Assembly (NCBI GenBank): GCA_028715585.1
Contig: JAQURN010000046.1
Coordinates: forward strand, 1 to 8,477
From: Actinomycetota bacterium
GTDB lineage: Bacteria > Actinomycetota > Geothermincolia > Fen-727 > JAQURN01
Length of the DNA stretch: 8,477 nucleotides
Direction: 5' to 3'
In this document: positions 1 through 6,051 of the stretch, piece after piece
How the letters are laid out: each line of letters begins with the position of its first letter
How positions within the stretch are numbered: the stretch's first letter is position 1
Translations under genes and position numbers: made by a program
The notes under the pieces: model-generated
What the model was told of the DNA's origin: nothing
Databases searched by the model: none
What the model saw: the letters and a program-made list of their open reading frames with translations, nothing else

Positions 1-1
1 G

Positions 2-589
2 CGTATCTGCGAGGCTCTGAAACGCTCTAGCGGCGGGGAATCATTCGTGATAGATGAAAGCTCTTCTGTCTGTCGTGGGGGAAGCTGGCACTGTGGGCTT
101 TCTGGGCCTCCGCGGGGAGACGCTTTGCGTTCTCTCCAGGAATTTCTGACCAAAGGGGAAAAGCTCGTCAGCTCGATAGCCTCATTTGAGAGAATGCAAA
201 AACTTGTGACGCCGCCTCCCACCGGAATTGCGGATAGGATGCTTATTTCCCCAGCATCGGTAGCGGATTTTCGGCCTGACCTCTTTGTCTTCATGTGCAA
301 TCCTAGTCAGGCCTGCAGGATTATAACTTTGGATGGCTTTTGGGATGGCATCCCACCTAGAGTTGAGATGGGTGGCTCGCTGTGCCATTCGGTTATTGCA
401 TATCCCATAGTGAGCGGCAACACTAATGTTTCGTTCGGGGATTGGACTGCCAGGAGGGCACAGGATTTCGAGGAGAATGTAGTTTTTGTGACTGTGCCGT
501 TTGAGCGTACGGGTAACCTCGTGCTGGCTATCCCCAATTGCACCGCGGGCACCGCAGAGATGGAAAGAAAAGGCTTTCAAAACTTTTGA
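2..589 (+). CDS. DUF169 family protein, 5' end cut off by the window
   Basis: The frame is open from the first complete codon at base 2 to TGA at 587-589, giving 195 residues of a longer protein. The GTG at 47 is not a likely start: the residues before it are protein-like and continue smoothly into the conserved part. The layout matches my memory of the DUF169 (COG2043) family: a Cys/Gly segment (VCRGGSWHCGL), then 'TPPPTGIADRMLISP', a beta-rich core with 'FMCNPSQACRI', a Gly-rich 'VEMGGSLCHSVIAYP' and a closing 'FVTVPFERTGNLVLAIPN'. The family has no established biochemical role; its several cysteines invite ideas about metal or redox binding, but nothing here proves it. The gene converges on the DUF2889 gene, with stops 21 bases apart and no clear terminator between them. 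Family assignment is fairly sure, function unknown. Confidence 0.8.
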   Translation, partial: RICEALKRSSGGESFVIDESSSVCRGGSWHCGLSGPPRGDALRSLQEFLTKGEKLVSSIASFERMQKLVTPPPTGIADRMLISPASVADFRPDLFVFMCNPSQACRIITLDGFWDGIPPRVEMGGSLCHSVIAYPIVSGNTNVSFGDWTARRAQDFEENVVFVTVPFERTGNLVLAIPNCTAGTAEMERKGFQNF

Positions 590-610
590 CCCGAAGCGCT
601 ATGCTATAAC

Positions 611-1114
611 TCACAAAGTTTCCTTTTCCTCCCATTCCCTCACGATGGGGCCATCTTCCCGCCAGCAGATGCAGCTGTCCAAGAGATTGAGCTCTTCAGC
701 TACTTTTCGCATCAGGGCATTGGTTTCCCCCTCGTCTGACATGCGCTCGCGAGCATAAGTCGCGCTACCCTGAACGCTTACGTTGCCCATGGCGAGAAGC
801 AGAGACGCTAGGTGGACGCAGCCCTCGTTTGAGCCTATATTTTGCCTTACCAGCTTGCCGTAGCCTGGCCTGACGCGGTTGCCGCGCAGTTTCTTGAGGG
901 TTTTGAGAGCTCCGCTGCATTCATCCATGGGGACTTTTAGCATTTTCCCTTCGATTTTAACTATCTCTCCATCCGTCACGCGAACGCTCATGTTAGCCTC
1001 TATTTCGTGGATGGTTTTTCCCTGTTGCGTGTCACGGAGCCTTCCGTTGAGGCGTATGACCCCTCCATTTTCTTCCTCTACTTCCACATTTATTGACCTG
1101 TTGAATAACGACAT
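611..1114 (-). CDS. DUF2889 family protein
   Basis: A 167-residue protein of unknown function matching the DUF2889 pattern: an early 'LNGRLRDTQQGKTIHEIEA' strand pair, 'MSVRVTDGEIVKIEGKM', a 'VPMDEC' motif (Cys66), and the family signature near residues 82-102, 'RPGYGKLVRQ' followed by 'GCVHL' (Cys99, His101). The spaced Cys and His residues could bind a metal, but that is inference. I start it at the ATG at 1114-1112: an almost perfect Shine-Dalgarno, AAGAGGTGAT, ends four bases before it. The upstream GTG (1123) and ATG (1120) overlap that ribosome site and are poor candidates. No signal peptide or membrane segment is seen, so it is probably cytoplasmic. It is a single-gene unit, divergent from the deacetylase gene and convergent with the DUF169 gene. 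Confidence 0.85.
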   Translation of the reverse strand: MSLFNRSINVEVEEENGGVIRLNGRLRDTQQGKTIHEIEANMSVRVTDGEIVKIEGKMLKVPMDECSGALKTLKKLRGNRVRPGYGKLVRQNIGSNEGCVHLASLLLAMGNVSVQGSATYARERMSDEGETNALMRKVAEELNLLDSCICWREDGPIVREWEEKETL

Positions 1115-1159
1115 GAACATCACCTCTTAAGCGCACTGTTCCAACCTTGGGCTGTATTT

Positions 1160-1168
1160 ATCATATCA
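1160..1168 (-). promoter_or_regulatory. Extended -10 promoter for the DUF2889 gene
   Basis: On the minus strand the sequence reads TGATATGAT, an extended -10 (TGn followed by TATGAT, five of six matches to TATAAT). It lies about 45 bases before the chosen start and would leave a leader of roughly 40 bases carrying the strong ribosome site. No good -35 hexamer lies at the normal distance, which an extended -10 can tolerate. Confidence 0.4.
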
Positions 1169-1217
1169 ATCTTGCCACTTAATCTATTTAGCATAAGCAC
1201 GAGAAGTTTGGAGGTAG

Positions 1218-1318
1218 CCCAAAAAGCCTCTCGAGCTGCTTGGGATTTTCAAAGGATGAAGAGAACCTTCCTGACGAATAATAAGTTGAAGCTGGTGTGG
1301 ATTACGGAGGCGCTTTAA
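1218..1318 (+). promoter_or_regulatory. Possible leader of the deacetylase gene: hairpin plus 20-codon reading frame
   Basis: Bases 1218-1244 can fold into a small hairpin (CCCAA with TTGGG, then AGC with GCT around a 7-base loop) followed by ATTTTC. An ATG at 1256 then opens a 20-residue frame, rich in Lys, Leu and Thr, that ends with TAA at 1316-1318. It is in the same frame as the deacetylase gene and stops three bases before that gene's TTG start. The frame has only AAAGG directly against its ATG as a ribosome site, so translation is doubtful. It may be a leader peptide, an old N-terminus cut off by the stop, or chance. I found no convincing plus-strand promoter hexamers in 1124-1321. Confidence 0.2.
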
Positions 1319-1321
1319 GCT

Positions 1322-3517
1322 TTGAACTTGCTTGTTGCCCGGAAGGGCGCCGACGCCGCAGTGGGTTTTAGGAAAGTTGACCGAATCATGAATAACTACG
1401 CTTTGGGACGAGATATTCGCTATCTCATCTGGAGACAGCGAGTGCGGATCAGAAGGGGCAACACCCTTCTCATCTTGCTTCTTGTCCCAACCTTTGTTTT
1501 CCTTGGGATTTTCTTTTCTGCCGCTAGCGAGAGCGAACGGAGTGTTCCAGTCGGAGAAGTCGATGGAGTGGGAGTATCTAAGATTTGGTATTTCGCGGAG
1601 GGAACTACCAGAGAACCATTTCAAGAATGGATTTCCCTCCTGAATCTCGAGGGTGAGCCATCGGAGGTGGTGCTTGAATATTTGTTTCCAGATGGAGAGA
1701 GGCTCGAGCGCCGACACGCTGTTCCCGCCTTGAAGAAGAAGATTGTAAAGGCATCCGGGGAGGTCCCTCCCGGCAAGGATTTTTCCTTAGTGGTAAGGAG
1801 TGAAAAGCCAATAGTCGCGGAACGTTCGATCTACTTCGATAGCTTGGGGATGAAAGGCGGATACCAGGTGAAGGGAGCGACAAGGGCGAGCGAGAGATGG
1901 CTCTTTGCTGAAGGGTCGGTGAGGGAAGGTTTCGAGACATATCTTGCTATCTTGAACCCATGCAAAGCCGAAGCGCTCGTGGATGTGAGCTATCTCAGCG
2001 GTAAAGGCAAGGAAGTGAAAAGAAGAGGAATCAAGGTAGAAGCTCAAAGTCGCTTCACTATTGCGGTACACGAGCCTGGATTGGGTTTGGGAAGGTGCAG
2101 AGGATCTGCTGGGGATATCGGGATAATAGTTGAATCTAAAAATGGGGTTCAAGTCGTTTCCGAGCGATCCATGTATTTTTCGCTTGGTAATGGTGTTGTT
2201 GGTGGCCATGGTGCCCTCGGTGTTCCTCAAGCGCAGAGTGCCTGGTATTTCGCTGAAGGAACAAATCGAGAGGGTTTCGAGGCTTTCCTTTGTTTCTTCA
2301 ACCCGAATACCTCTCCGGCGAGGGTGAACATCGAGTATCTGCTAGAGAATGGCGGGAAGGTCGAGAGGAAAGGGCTCACCATTATGCCCCGGGCGAGGCT
2401 TACGGTCTCTTCGAGGGATAAAAGATATGGACTCGGGGGAACAGAGGGAGACCATCTCGATTTTTCCACCACGGTGGCTTCGAGCAATGGTGTAGGGCTT
2501 GTGGTCGAGTGTCCCGCCTATTACTCTTATAAGCCCTTCTGGACCGGAGGGCATATTTCCAGCGGCAGCGAGAGCCCGAGAAGCGTTTGGAGCTTCTCCG
2601 AGGGCTGCCTGAGGGAAGGATTTGATACCTACCTATCCCTTTTCAACCCCGGGGAAAAGGCGACGGAGGCCAATATAACCTGCTACTTTGGAGGCTCGCG
2701 AGGCCCGGATACGAAGAGTGTTGCGATTGGGGGCAATTCGCGGGCGACGTTTGCGCTCGCTGGAGGTGGATTGGGTTTTGGTAGGCACGAGGGTGATGAA
2801 GGGGATATAGGGGTCGAGGTGGAGACCAAGAACGGTAGCCAGATTGTCGTAGAAGAGGTAATCTATTCAGCTCCCAGGTGGAGGACGATGAGTAAAGAAA
2901 CGCTCATCAAGACATGGGGGCGAGGAGAGGTGTTTGCCGGCAACACATCGAGCACCATGGTTGCGCTTACCTTCGATATCGAGAGCTCCTCGAGGAACAC
3001 CCAAGCTATCCTGGATATTCTCCATCAGAAAGACGTCCATTCCACCATGTTTGTTACCGGTCAGTTTGCCCAGCTCTACCCGGAAACGATAAGGAAGATG
3101 GCATTTGAGGGACACGAGATTGCGAACCATTCGATGACCCATCCTCACTTCACCAAGCTTACCGCTCCAGAGATTTCTGCTGAAATAGGAACAACCGAGG
3201 GGATAGTTCAGGGATTGACTAGTCTTTCTACCATGCCCTATTTTCGCTTTCCTTATGGGGATAGAAACATTCCCGCTATCCAATTCTTGAATTCGATTGG
3301 TTACGTTTCGGTTAACTGGACTATTGATTCCAGGGACTGGCAACACCCCCCCGCTCAGGTAAGCTCGACAGTGTTATCTCTGCTTCGTGGCGGAGCTATT
3401 ATCCTCATGCATGACCGGGATTCAACGGTCCAGGCACTTCCTGGCATTATCGATGGGATAAGATCCAGGGGCTTTGTTCCAGTTACCCTTACTGAATTGT
3501 TTTATCCAGGTCCTTAA
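1322..3517 (+). CDS. Membrane-anchored polysaccharide deacetylase (NodB/CE4) with four N-terminal repeats
   Basis: A 731-residue protein. Residues 23-47 are basic, 48-68 form one hydrophobic helix (signal peptide or membrane anchor), 89-517 hold four roughly 100-residue repeats, and 546-727 are a NodB homology domain. CE4 enzymes remove N- or O-acetyl groups from chitin, peptidoglycan or similar glycans using a metal. The five CE4 motifs are visible: TFDIE (Asp552), HSMTH (His603, His607), RFPYG (Arg642), DSRDW (Asp669, Asp672) and ILMH (His697). Motif 1 lacks the usual second Asp (TFDD): Ile553 sits there, followed by Glu554. This may change metal binding, although CE4 variants with only His ligands exist. 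The enzyme should act outside the membrane on the cell wall or an exopolysaccharide. The start is TTG 1322, right after an in-frame stop, with GGAGG 11 bases before it; ATG 1388 (residue 23) is a reasonable alternative that keeps the anchor helix. It is probably transcribed alone. Confidence 0.9.
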   Translation: MNLLVARKGADAAVGFRKVDRIMNNYALGRDIRYLIWRQRVRIRRGNTLLILLLVPTFVFLGIFFSAASESERSVPVGEVDGVGVSKIWYFAEGTTREPFQEWISLLNLEGEPSEVVLEYLFPDGERLERRHAVPALKKKIVKASGEVPPGKDFSLVVRSEKPIVAERSIYFDSLGMKGGYQVKGATRASERWLFAEGSVREGFETYLAILNPCKAEALVDVSYLSGKGKEVKRRGIKVEAQSRFTIAVHEPGLGLGRCRGSAGDIGIIVESKNGVQVVSERSMYFSLGNGVVGGHGALGVPQAQSAWYFAEGTNREGFEAFLCFFNPNTSPARVNIEYLLENGGKVERKGLTIMPRARLTVSSRDKRYGLGGTEGDHLDFSTTVASSNGVGLVVECPAYYSYKPFWTGGHISSGSESPRSVWSFSEGCLREGFDTYLSLFNPGEKATEANITCYFGGSRGPDTKSVAIGGNSRATFALAGGGLGFGRHEGDEGDIGVEVETKNGSQIVVEEVIYSAPRWRTMSKETLIKTWGRGEVFAGNTSSTMVALTFDIESSSRNTQAILDILHQKDVHSTMFVTGQFAQLYPETIRKMAFEGHEIANHSMTHPHFTKLTAPEISAEIGTTEGIVQGLTSLSTMPYFRFPYGDRNIPAIQFLNSIGYVSVNWTIDSRDWQHPPAQVSSTVLSLLRGGAIILMHDRDSTVQALPGIIDGIRSRGFVPVTLTELFYPGP
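1586..2872 (+). repeat. Four protein-level tandem repeats in the deacetylase gene (DUF5719-like)
   Basis: Four divergent repeats begin at Trp89, Trp193, Trp308 and Trp423: WYFAEGTTREPF, WLFAEGSVREGF, WYFAEGTNREGF and WSFSEGCLREGF. Spacings are 104, 115 and 115 residues. Each continues with a 'LxxFNP/LNP' turn, a Tyr-rich strand, a Gly/Arg 'SRxT' strand and a closing 'NG-VVxER-xYF' strand. The three later copies include a 'GLGxG/GLGG' segment that the first lacks. They look like all-beta extracellular modules for carbohydrate binding or adhesion. The DUF5719 comparison is from memory. The copies differ enough that this is an old duplication, not a recent DNA-level repeat. Confidence 0.75.
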
Positions 3518-3520
3518 GCG

Positions 3521-3538
3521 GCATCGCGCTCGTGATGC
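3521..3538 (+). terminator. Weak candidate terminator after the deacetylase gene
   Basis: Four bases after the stop, GCATCGC and GTGATGC form a 7-pair stem (one G:T) around a GCTC loop. The bases after it (TTGAATGAAATTTTG) are T-containing but not a clean T tract, so termination here is only possible. Confidence 0.25.
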
Positions 3539-3626
3539 TTGAATGAAATTTTGATTGAAGTCCCAGTGATGCTTCTACTGACGAACCTCTGTCTTCGCAC
3601 GAGACATTGGTTTACCTGAGTCTAAT

Positions 3627-3656
3627 TTGGCGTGACAGCTCAAGCTGGGATAAAAT
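3627..3656 (+). promoter_or_regulatory. Sigma-70-type promoter for the C45 hydrolase gene
   Basis: TTGGCG (3627-3632) is separated by 18 bases from TAAAAT (3651-3656): four of six and five of six matches to consensus. Transcription would start near 3663, leaving a leader of about 70 bases before the ATG at 3732. The rest of the 214-base gap before the gene shows nothing else I can name. Confidence 0.5.
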
Positions 3657-3731
3657 CTCTTGCTGTTTTGAAATGTTCTGCTTTTAGTGCCCCAAGTCTT
3701 GCGGGAGGGTGTTTGATAGGAGGGATATTAG

Positions 3732-5105
3732 ATGCTTGAAAGGGAACCCGAAATTTTTGTCACCGGGAAAAATCACTATGAATTTGGTGTGAAGGTTGGA
3801 GAAAGATACCGAAAGTTTTTATCGTCATGCCTTTCGCTTCTGGGGCGGGAGAAGCCAGGGGCCTTATCAAAAAAGCACCTCAAGCTTTTGAACTCTCAAA
3901 TTCCCGAGTTTCGAGAGGAGTTGGAAGGAGTCTCACGAGGAAGCGGAATCGAGGTTGATGAACTCTTACTGATTCGGCGCCTGCTGGCATCGTCTATCAC
4001 GTTCGGGTGCACCAATTTTGGGGCTAGAGGAAAAGCCACCGAAGACGGTGGAGTCATGCTTTCCTGGAACTTCGACGCACTGCCCTTGATGAAACTTTTA
4101 TTGGGGAACTTTCCCTTTTTTGTGAGAGAAATAGAAGGGAAGATACCCTACCTTTGTTTTGGAGTCCCCGCGCTTTTCGGGATAGGGATTCTCAATGCCG
4201 AGCAGCTTGTTTGTGTGGTCAACGCGGTTGGTATCGAGGACGATGGGGAGGGATTGAGCCCATTTGAGCTGAACAATCTCGCAATGGAGACCTGCTCCGA
4301 CGTCAGTGGCGCGGAGGCGATATTCAGGGAGGGGCCAAGGCAGGCAACCAGGTCGATGGTCTTTGGTCTGCTCATGAACTGGAACACAATCTGGGCTGAC
4401 AGGTCGGGAGACCTTGCCGTGTTTGAGTATTCCCACAACCATTTCCGCTCTCAGAGAGCAGGAGAAGACAAAATAATTGCCTCCGCGAATCACCACCAGT
4501 TTCTCGACAGGAGCTTGAGCGGCTCTTTCGACCCGACCACCCAGGAAATAATTGGCGGTTCTTACTCTAGGCTTGGGAGGATGTGGTCTCTCTTGAGGGA
4601 GAACCACGGGAGGATAAACCCCTCCGTGGCAAAAACCATGGTCTCCGACCATATCCCCGACTACGCACTGCTACGCGAGTTTGGAATCGAAAAAGAATGG
4701 TGGGAGGAAAAAATCGACGACTCCACGATTTGCGCTCATCCCTGGAATGCGAGAAAGCATTTGAAGAAGGGGGATATCGAGGGAGCGCTCCTTGAAACCT
4801 CTTTCAGTTGGACGCTATATTCGATGCAGATACAGCCACACCTGGGGACGGTGTGGTTTTCGAACGGCAATCCTTGCAGAGCGGCATCTGTACCCGTATT
4901 TTGGGGAAAGATGCTCGGGATGGACGGTTTAGATAAACCAGCAGGATTTGTTTTGCCAACTGAGTTTGGCAAGGCAAAAAGCTCGAATCGAAGAAGCGGG
5001 CTTTTTCTCGAGAGCTCTGGAACGCTGGGAAAAACTATTGAGAGCTTGTGGTTCCGTATGATAGAGCAAGTAGAGAGACGAAGCTTTGAAAAAATTGGCA
5101 AATAA
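3732..5105 (+). CDS. C45 family Ntn-hydrolase (acyl-CoA:6-aminopenicillanic acid acyltransferase-like)
   Basis: A 457-residue protein of the C45/AAT superfamily (acyltransferases, acid-ceramidase-like amidases, PF03417-type). These proenzymes cut themselves before a cysteine, which becomes the N-terminal nucleophile; they then move or hydrolyse acyl-amide groups. Visible signs are an early 'NHYEFGVKVGERYR' segment, a helical 'LEGVSRGSGIEVDELL' (about 64-79), the cleavage-site motif 'FGCTNFGA' with Cys93 as expected nucleophile, 'GGVMLSWNFD' (Asn113, Asp115), 'WADRSGDLAVFEYS' (221-234) and 'ANHHQF' with Asn253. Self-cleavage would fall between Gly92 and Cys93. The size is somewhat longer than fungal AAT. 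No signal peptide is seen, so it probably acts in the cytoplasm. The ATG start has GGAGGG seven bases before it. It heads a likely two-gene unit with the VIT-like protein. The substrate cannot be told from sequence; penicillin is unlikely. Confidence 0.85.
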   Translation: MLEREPEIFVTGKNHYEFGVKVGERYRKFLSSCLSLLGREKPGALSKKHLKLLNSQIPEFREELEGVSRGSGIEVDELLLIRRLLASSITFGCTNFGARGKATEDGGVMLSWNFDALPLMKLLLGNFPFFVREIEGKIPYLCFGVPALFGIGILNAEQLVCVVNAVGIEDDGEGLSPFELNNLAMETCSDVSGAEAIFREGPRQATRSMVFGLLMNWNTIWADRSGDLAVFEYSHNHFRSQRAGEDKIIASANHHQFLDRSLSGSFDPTTQEIIGGSYSRLGRMWSLLRENHGRINPSVAKTMVSDHIPDYALLREFGIEKEWWEEKIDDSTICAHPWNARKHLKKGDIEGALLETSFSWTLYSMQIQPHLGTVWFSNGNPCRAASVPVFWGKMLGMDGLDKPAGFVLPTEFGKAKSSNRRSGLFLESSGTLGKTIESLWFRMIEQVERRSFEKIGK

Positions 5106-5125
5106 AGTTGGCTATGAGATAAAAT
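5095..5125 (+). promoter_or_regulatory. Possible internal promoter for the VIT-like gene
   Basis: TTGGCA (5095-5100), inside the end of the C45 gene, and TAAAAT (5120-5125) are 19 bases apart, slightly long. The -10 context, GATAAAATTTC, closely resembles that of the C45 promoter, GATAAAATCTC. It would give the second gene its own transcript of about 40 leader bases. Confidence 0.35.
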
Positions 5126-5168
5126 TTCTCGACCGATAGGATTGAGAGATAAGAGGAGGAACACACGC

Positions 5169-5651
5169 TTGAACCAGCATTCGATGAAGGTCGGCACCAC
5201 TTTCGGTCTCACCTCTGGGATAATAACCACCCTCGGCCTCATGGTGGGCTTGCATTCGGGCACGCACTCCAAAGCCGCGGTGCTTGGGGGGATAGTTACC
5301 ATAGCCGTTGCCGATGCGTTTTCCGACGCTCTTGGCATTCACATGAGTGAGGAGTCAGAAGAGGTGCACACGCCGAAGGAGATATGGCAGTCAACCTTTT
5401 TTACTTTCCTTGCGAAGTTTGTCTTTGCGGGGATGTTTGTTATTCCGGTGATTCTAATTGATGACCTGGGGATGTCTATAATAGTTAGCGTGGCAATTGG
5501 ACTTTCCATACTGATTTACGCGAGCTATCGTATTGCCAAAGCTCAGAATAAAAACCCACTTTCGGTTATCGCGGAGCACTTCATTATTGCCTGTGCCGTG
5601 ATTGCTGCAACACACTATCTCGGAGACCTCGTTTCCGCTCTGACGGGCTAG
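5169..5651 (+). CDS. Short VIT1/CCC1-family membrane protein
   Basis: A 160-residue integral membrane protein with about five hydrophobic helices (near 8-30, 36-56, 78-97, 101-121 and 133-156). The signature 'GLTSGIITTLGLMVGL' followed by 'VADAFSDALGIHMSEESE' matches the first half of VIT1/CCC1 (COG1814) proteins, which move Fe2+ or Mn2+ across membranes in exchange for protons. Asp50, Asp53, His58, Glu61, Glu62 and Glu64 fit the acidic metal-path region of that family. The protein lacks the cytosolic helical hairpin that full-length VIT1 (about 250 residues) uses to collect metal, so it is a compact variant; metal transport is inferred. I chose TTG 5169, with AGAGGAGGA ending eight bases before it; a TTG at 5142 lies upstream of that ribosome site and is unlikely. 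It follows the C45 gene by 63 bases, probably in one transcript. Confidence 0.85.
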   Translation: MNQHSMKVGTTFGLTSGIITTLGLMVGLHSGTHSKAAVLGGIVTIAVADAFSDALGIHMSEESEEVHTPKEIWQSTFFTFLAKFVFAGMFVIPVILIDDLGMSIIVSVAIGLSILIYASYRIAKAQNKNPLSVIAEHFIIACAVIAATHYLGDLVSALTG

Positions 5652-5720
5652 TTATTTTCCACGACGATATTCCGTGATTGCTCGGGAAGTGAGGCGGAAA
5701 TGCACTATTTCTCATCGGTT

Positions 5721-5729
5721 TGGTAAAAT
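5721..5729 (+). promoter_or_regulatory. Extended -10 promoter of tRNA-Ala
   Basis: TGGTAAAAT is an extended -10 (TGn plus TAAAAT) ending 13 bases before the mature tRNA, which puts the likely start of transcription near 5736 with a very short 5' leader. There is no clear -35 hexamer upstream. Confidence 0.5.
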
Positions 5730-5742
5730 ACTCTCCAGAGGC

Positions 5743-5818
5743 GGGGGTATAGCTCAGTTGGGAGAGCGCGGGCTTTGCACGCCCGAGGTCGGCGGTTCGA
5801 TTCCGCCTACCTCCACCA
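5743..5818 (+). tRNA. tRNA-Ala, anticodon UGC
   Basis: A complete 76-base cloverleaf. The acceptor stem GGGGGTA pairs with TACCTCC, including the G3:U70 wobble that marks alanine tRNAs. The D-stem is GCTC/GAGC with loop AGTTGGGA. The anticodon stem CGGGC/GCCCG encloses the loop TTTGCAC (anticodon TGC at 5776-5778). The T-stem GGCGG/CCGCC encloses TTCGATT. The discriminator is A and CCA is encoded (5816-5818). It reads the GCN alanine codons. It stands alone, not in an rRNA spacer as far as the window shows. The 3' end, from 5802, is also the start of a repeat found again at 6035. Confidence 0.97.
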
Positions 5819-5824
5819 TCAAAC

Positions 5825-5852
5825 TTTCCAACTGATTTTGAGGAATCGAACC
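5825..5852 (+). other. Segment complementary to the D-loop and T-arm of the adjacent tRNA
   Basis: Bases 5825-5835 (TTTCCAACTGA) can pair with the tRNA D-loop region 5754-5764 (nine Watson-Crick pairs and two G:U). Six bases further on, 5842-5852 (GGAATCGAACC) is the exact reverse complement of the T-arm 5794-5804. Both segments recur in the second repeat copy at 6058-6085. The order is D then T, so this is not simply a decayed tRNA gene on the other strand. Confidence 0.6.
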
Positions 5853-5870
5853 GAGGGGGGCTTACCTATC

Positions 5871-5897
5871 TTGCGGGGGGAGTATTCCCCCCAGCAA
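5871..5897 (+). other. G6/C6 hairpin in repeat copy A
   Basis: TTGCGGGGGG and CCCCCCAGCAA pair over ten positions with one bulged A, around the loop AGTATT. The only base that differs between repeat copies falls in this loop, so the stem is intact in both. No T tract follows, so a standard terminator is unlikely. Another G6 run at 5855-5860 could compete for the same C6. Confidence 0.7.
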
Positions 5898-5916
5898 TCT
5901 AACTTAGGGGGGTAGA

Positions 5917-5961
5917 GGTTGCGTAAGCAACCGTCCTAGGGGGGACAGGCGTCCCCCCTGG
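5917..5961 (+). other. Two further hairpins in the spacer between the repeats
   Basis: First, GGTTGC and GCAACC (5917-5932) close a GTAA tetraloop of the GNRA type. Second, CTAGGGGGGAC and GTCCCCCCTGG (5936-5961) form 11 pairs, one of them G:T, around AGGC. A G6 run at 5907-5912 lies before them and could also pair with the C6 at 5953-5958, enclosing the first hairpin. With the hairpin at 5871 this makes a row of stable RNA or DNA folds directly after the tRNA. Confidence 0.65.
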
Positions 5962-6022
5962 AAGAGCGAGCGGGCGTAGTGCATAAGTGCAAAAAGCCAA
6001 GTTTATTAGGTCTCCCGCGAGC

Positions 6023-6051
6023 GACGGTTCGTTCTCCGCCTACCTCCACCA
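6023..6051 (+). pseudogene. Partial copy of the tRNA-Ala 3' end
   Basis: The sequence gACGGTTCG-TTC-TCCGCC followed by TACCTCCACCA repeats the last 28 or so bases of tRNA-Ala. The part right of the T-loop is exact. The T-loop itself is changed (GGTTCGTTCTCC against GGTTCGATTCC, one base longer), so the T-stem no longer folds normally. Nothing resembling the anticodon or D-arm precedes it, so it cannot make a tRNA. Confidence 0.7.

Larger units (their letters stand above)
5802..5905 (+). repeat. Direct repeat copy A (tRNA 3' end plus 87 downstream bases)
   Basis: These 104 bases match 6035-6138 with one difference (T5883 against C6116). Identity begins inside the T-stem of tRNA-Ala at TCCGCC and continues 87 bases past the CCA, ending at CTAACTT. 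The period is 233 bases and the 129 bases between copies are not repeated. Because identity runs far past the tRNA end, this looks more like a segmental duplication or a repeat element next to a tRNA than a minimal attL/attR pair. Confidence 0.95.

Noticed and set aside
182..580. Long minus-strand frames opposite the DUF169 gene
   Set aside because: They are shadows of a recognisable family on the plus strand and have no ribosome site or family resemblance.
590..610. Shared terminator between the convergent DUF169 and DUF2889 genes
   Set aside because: Only 21 bases with no stem of useful length; CAAAACTTTTG just upstream is palindromic but too short to form a loop.
5871..5959. Rho-independent terminators of tRNA-Ala
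   Set aside because: The stems are strong but no T tract follows either hairpin.
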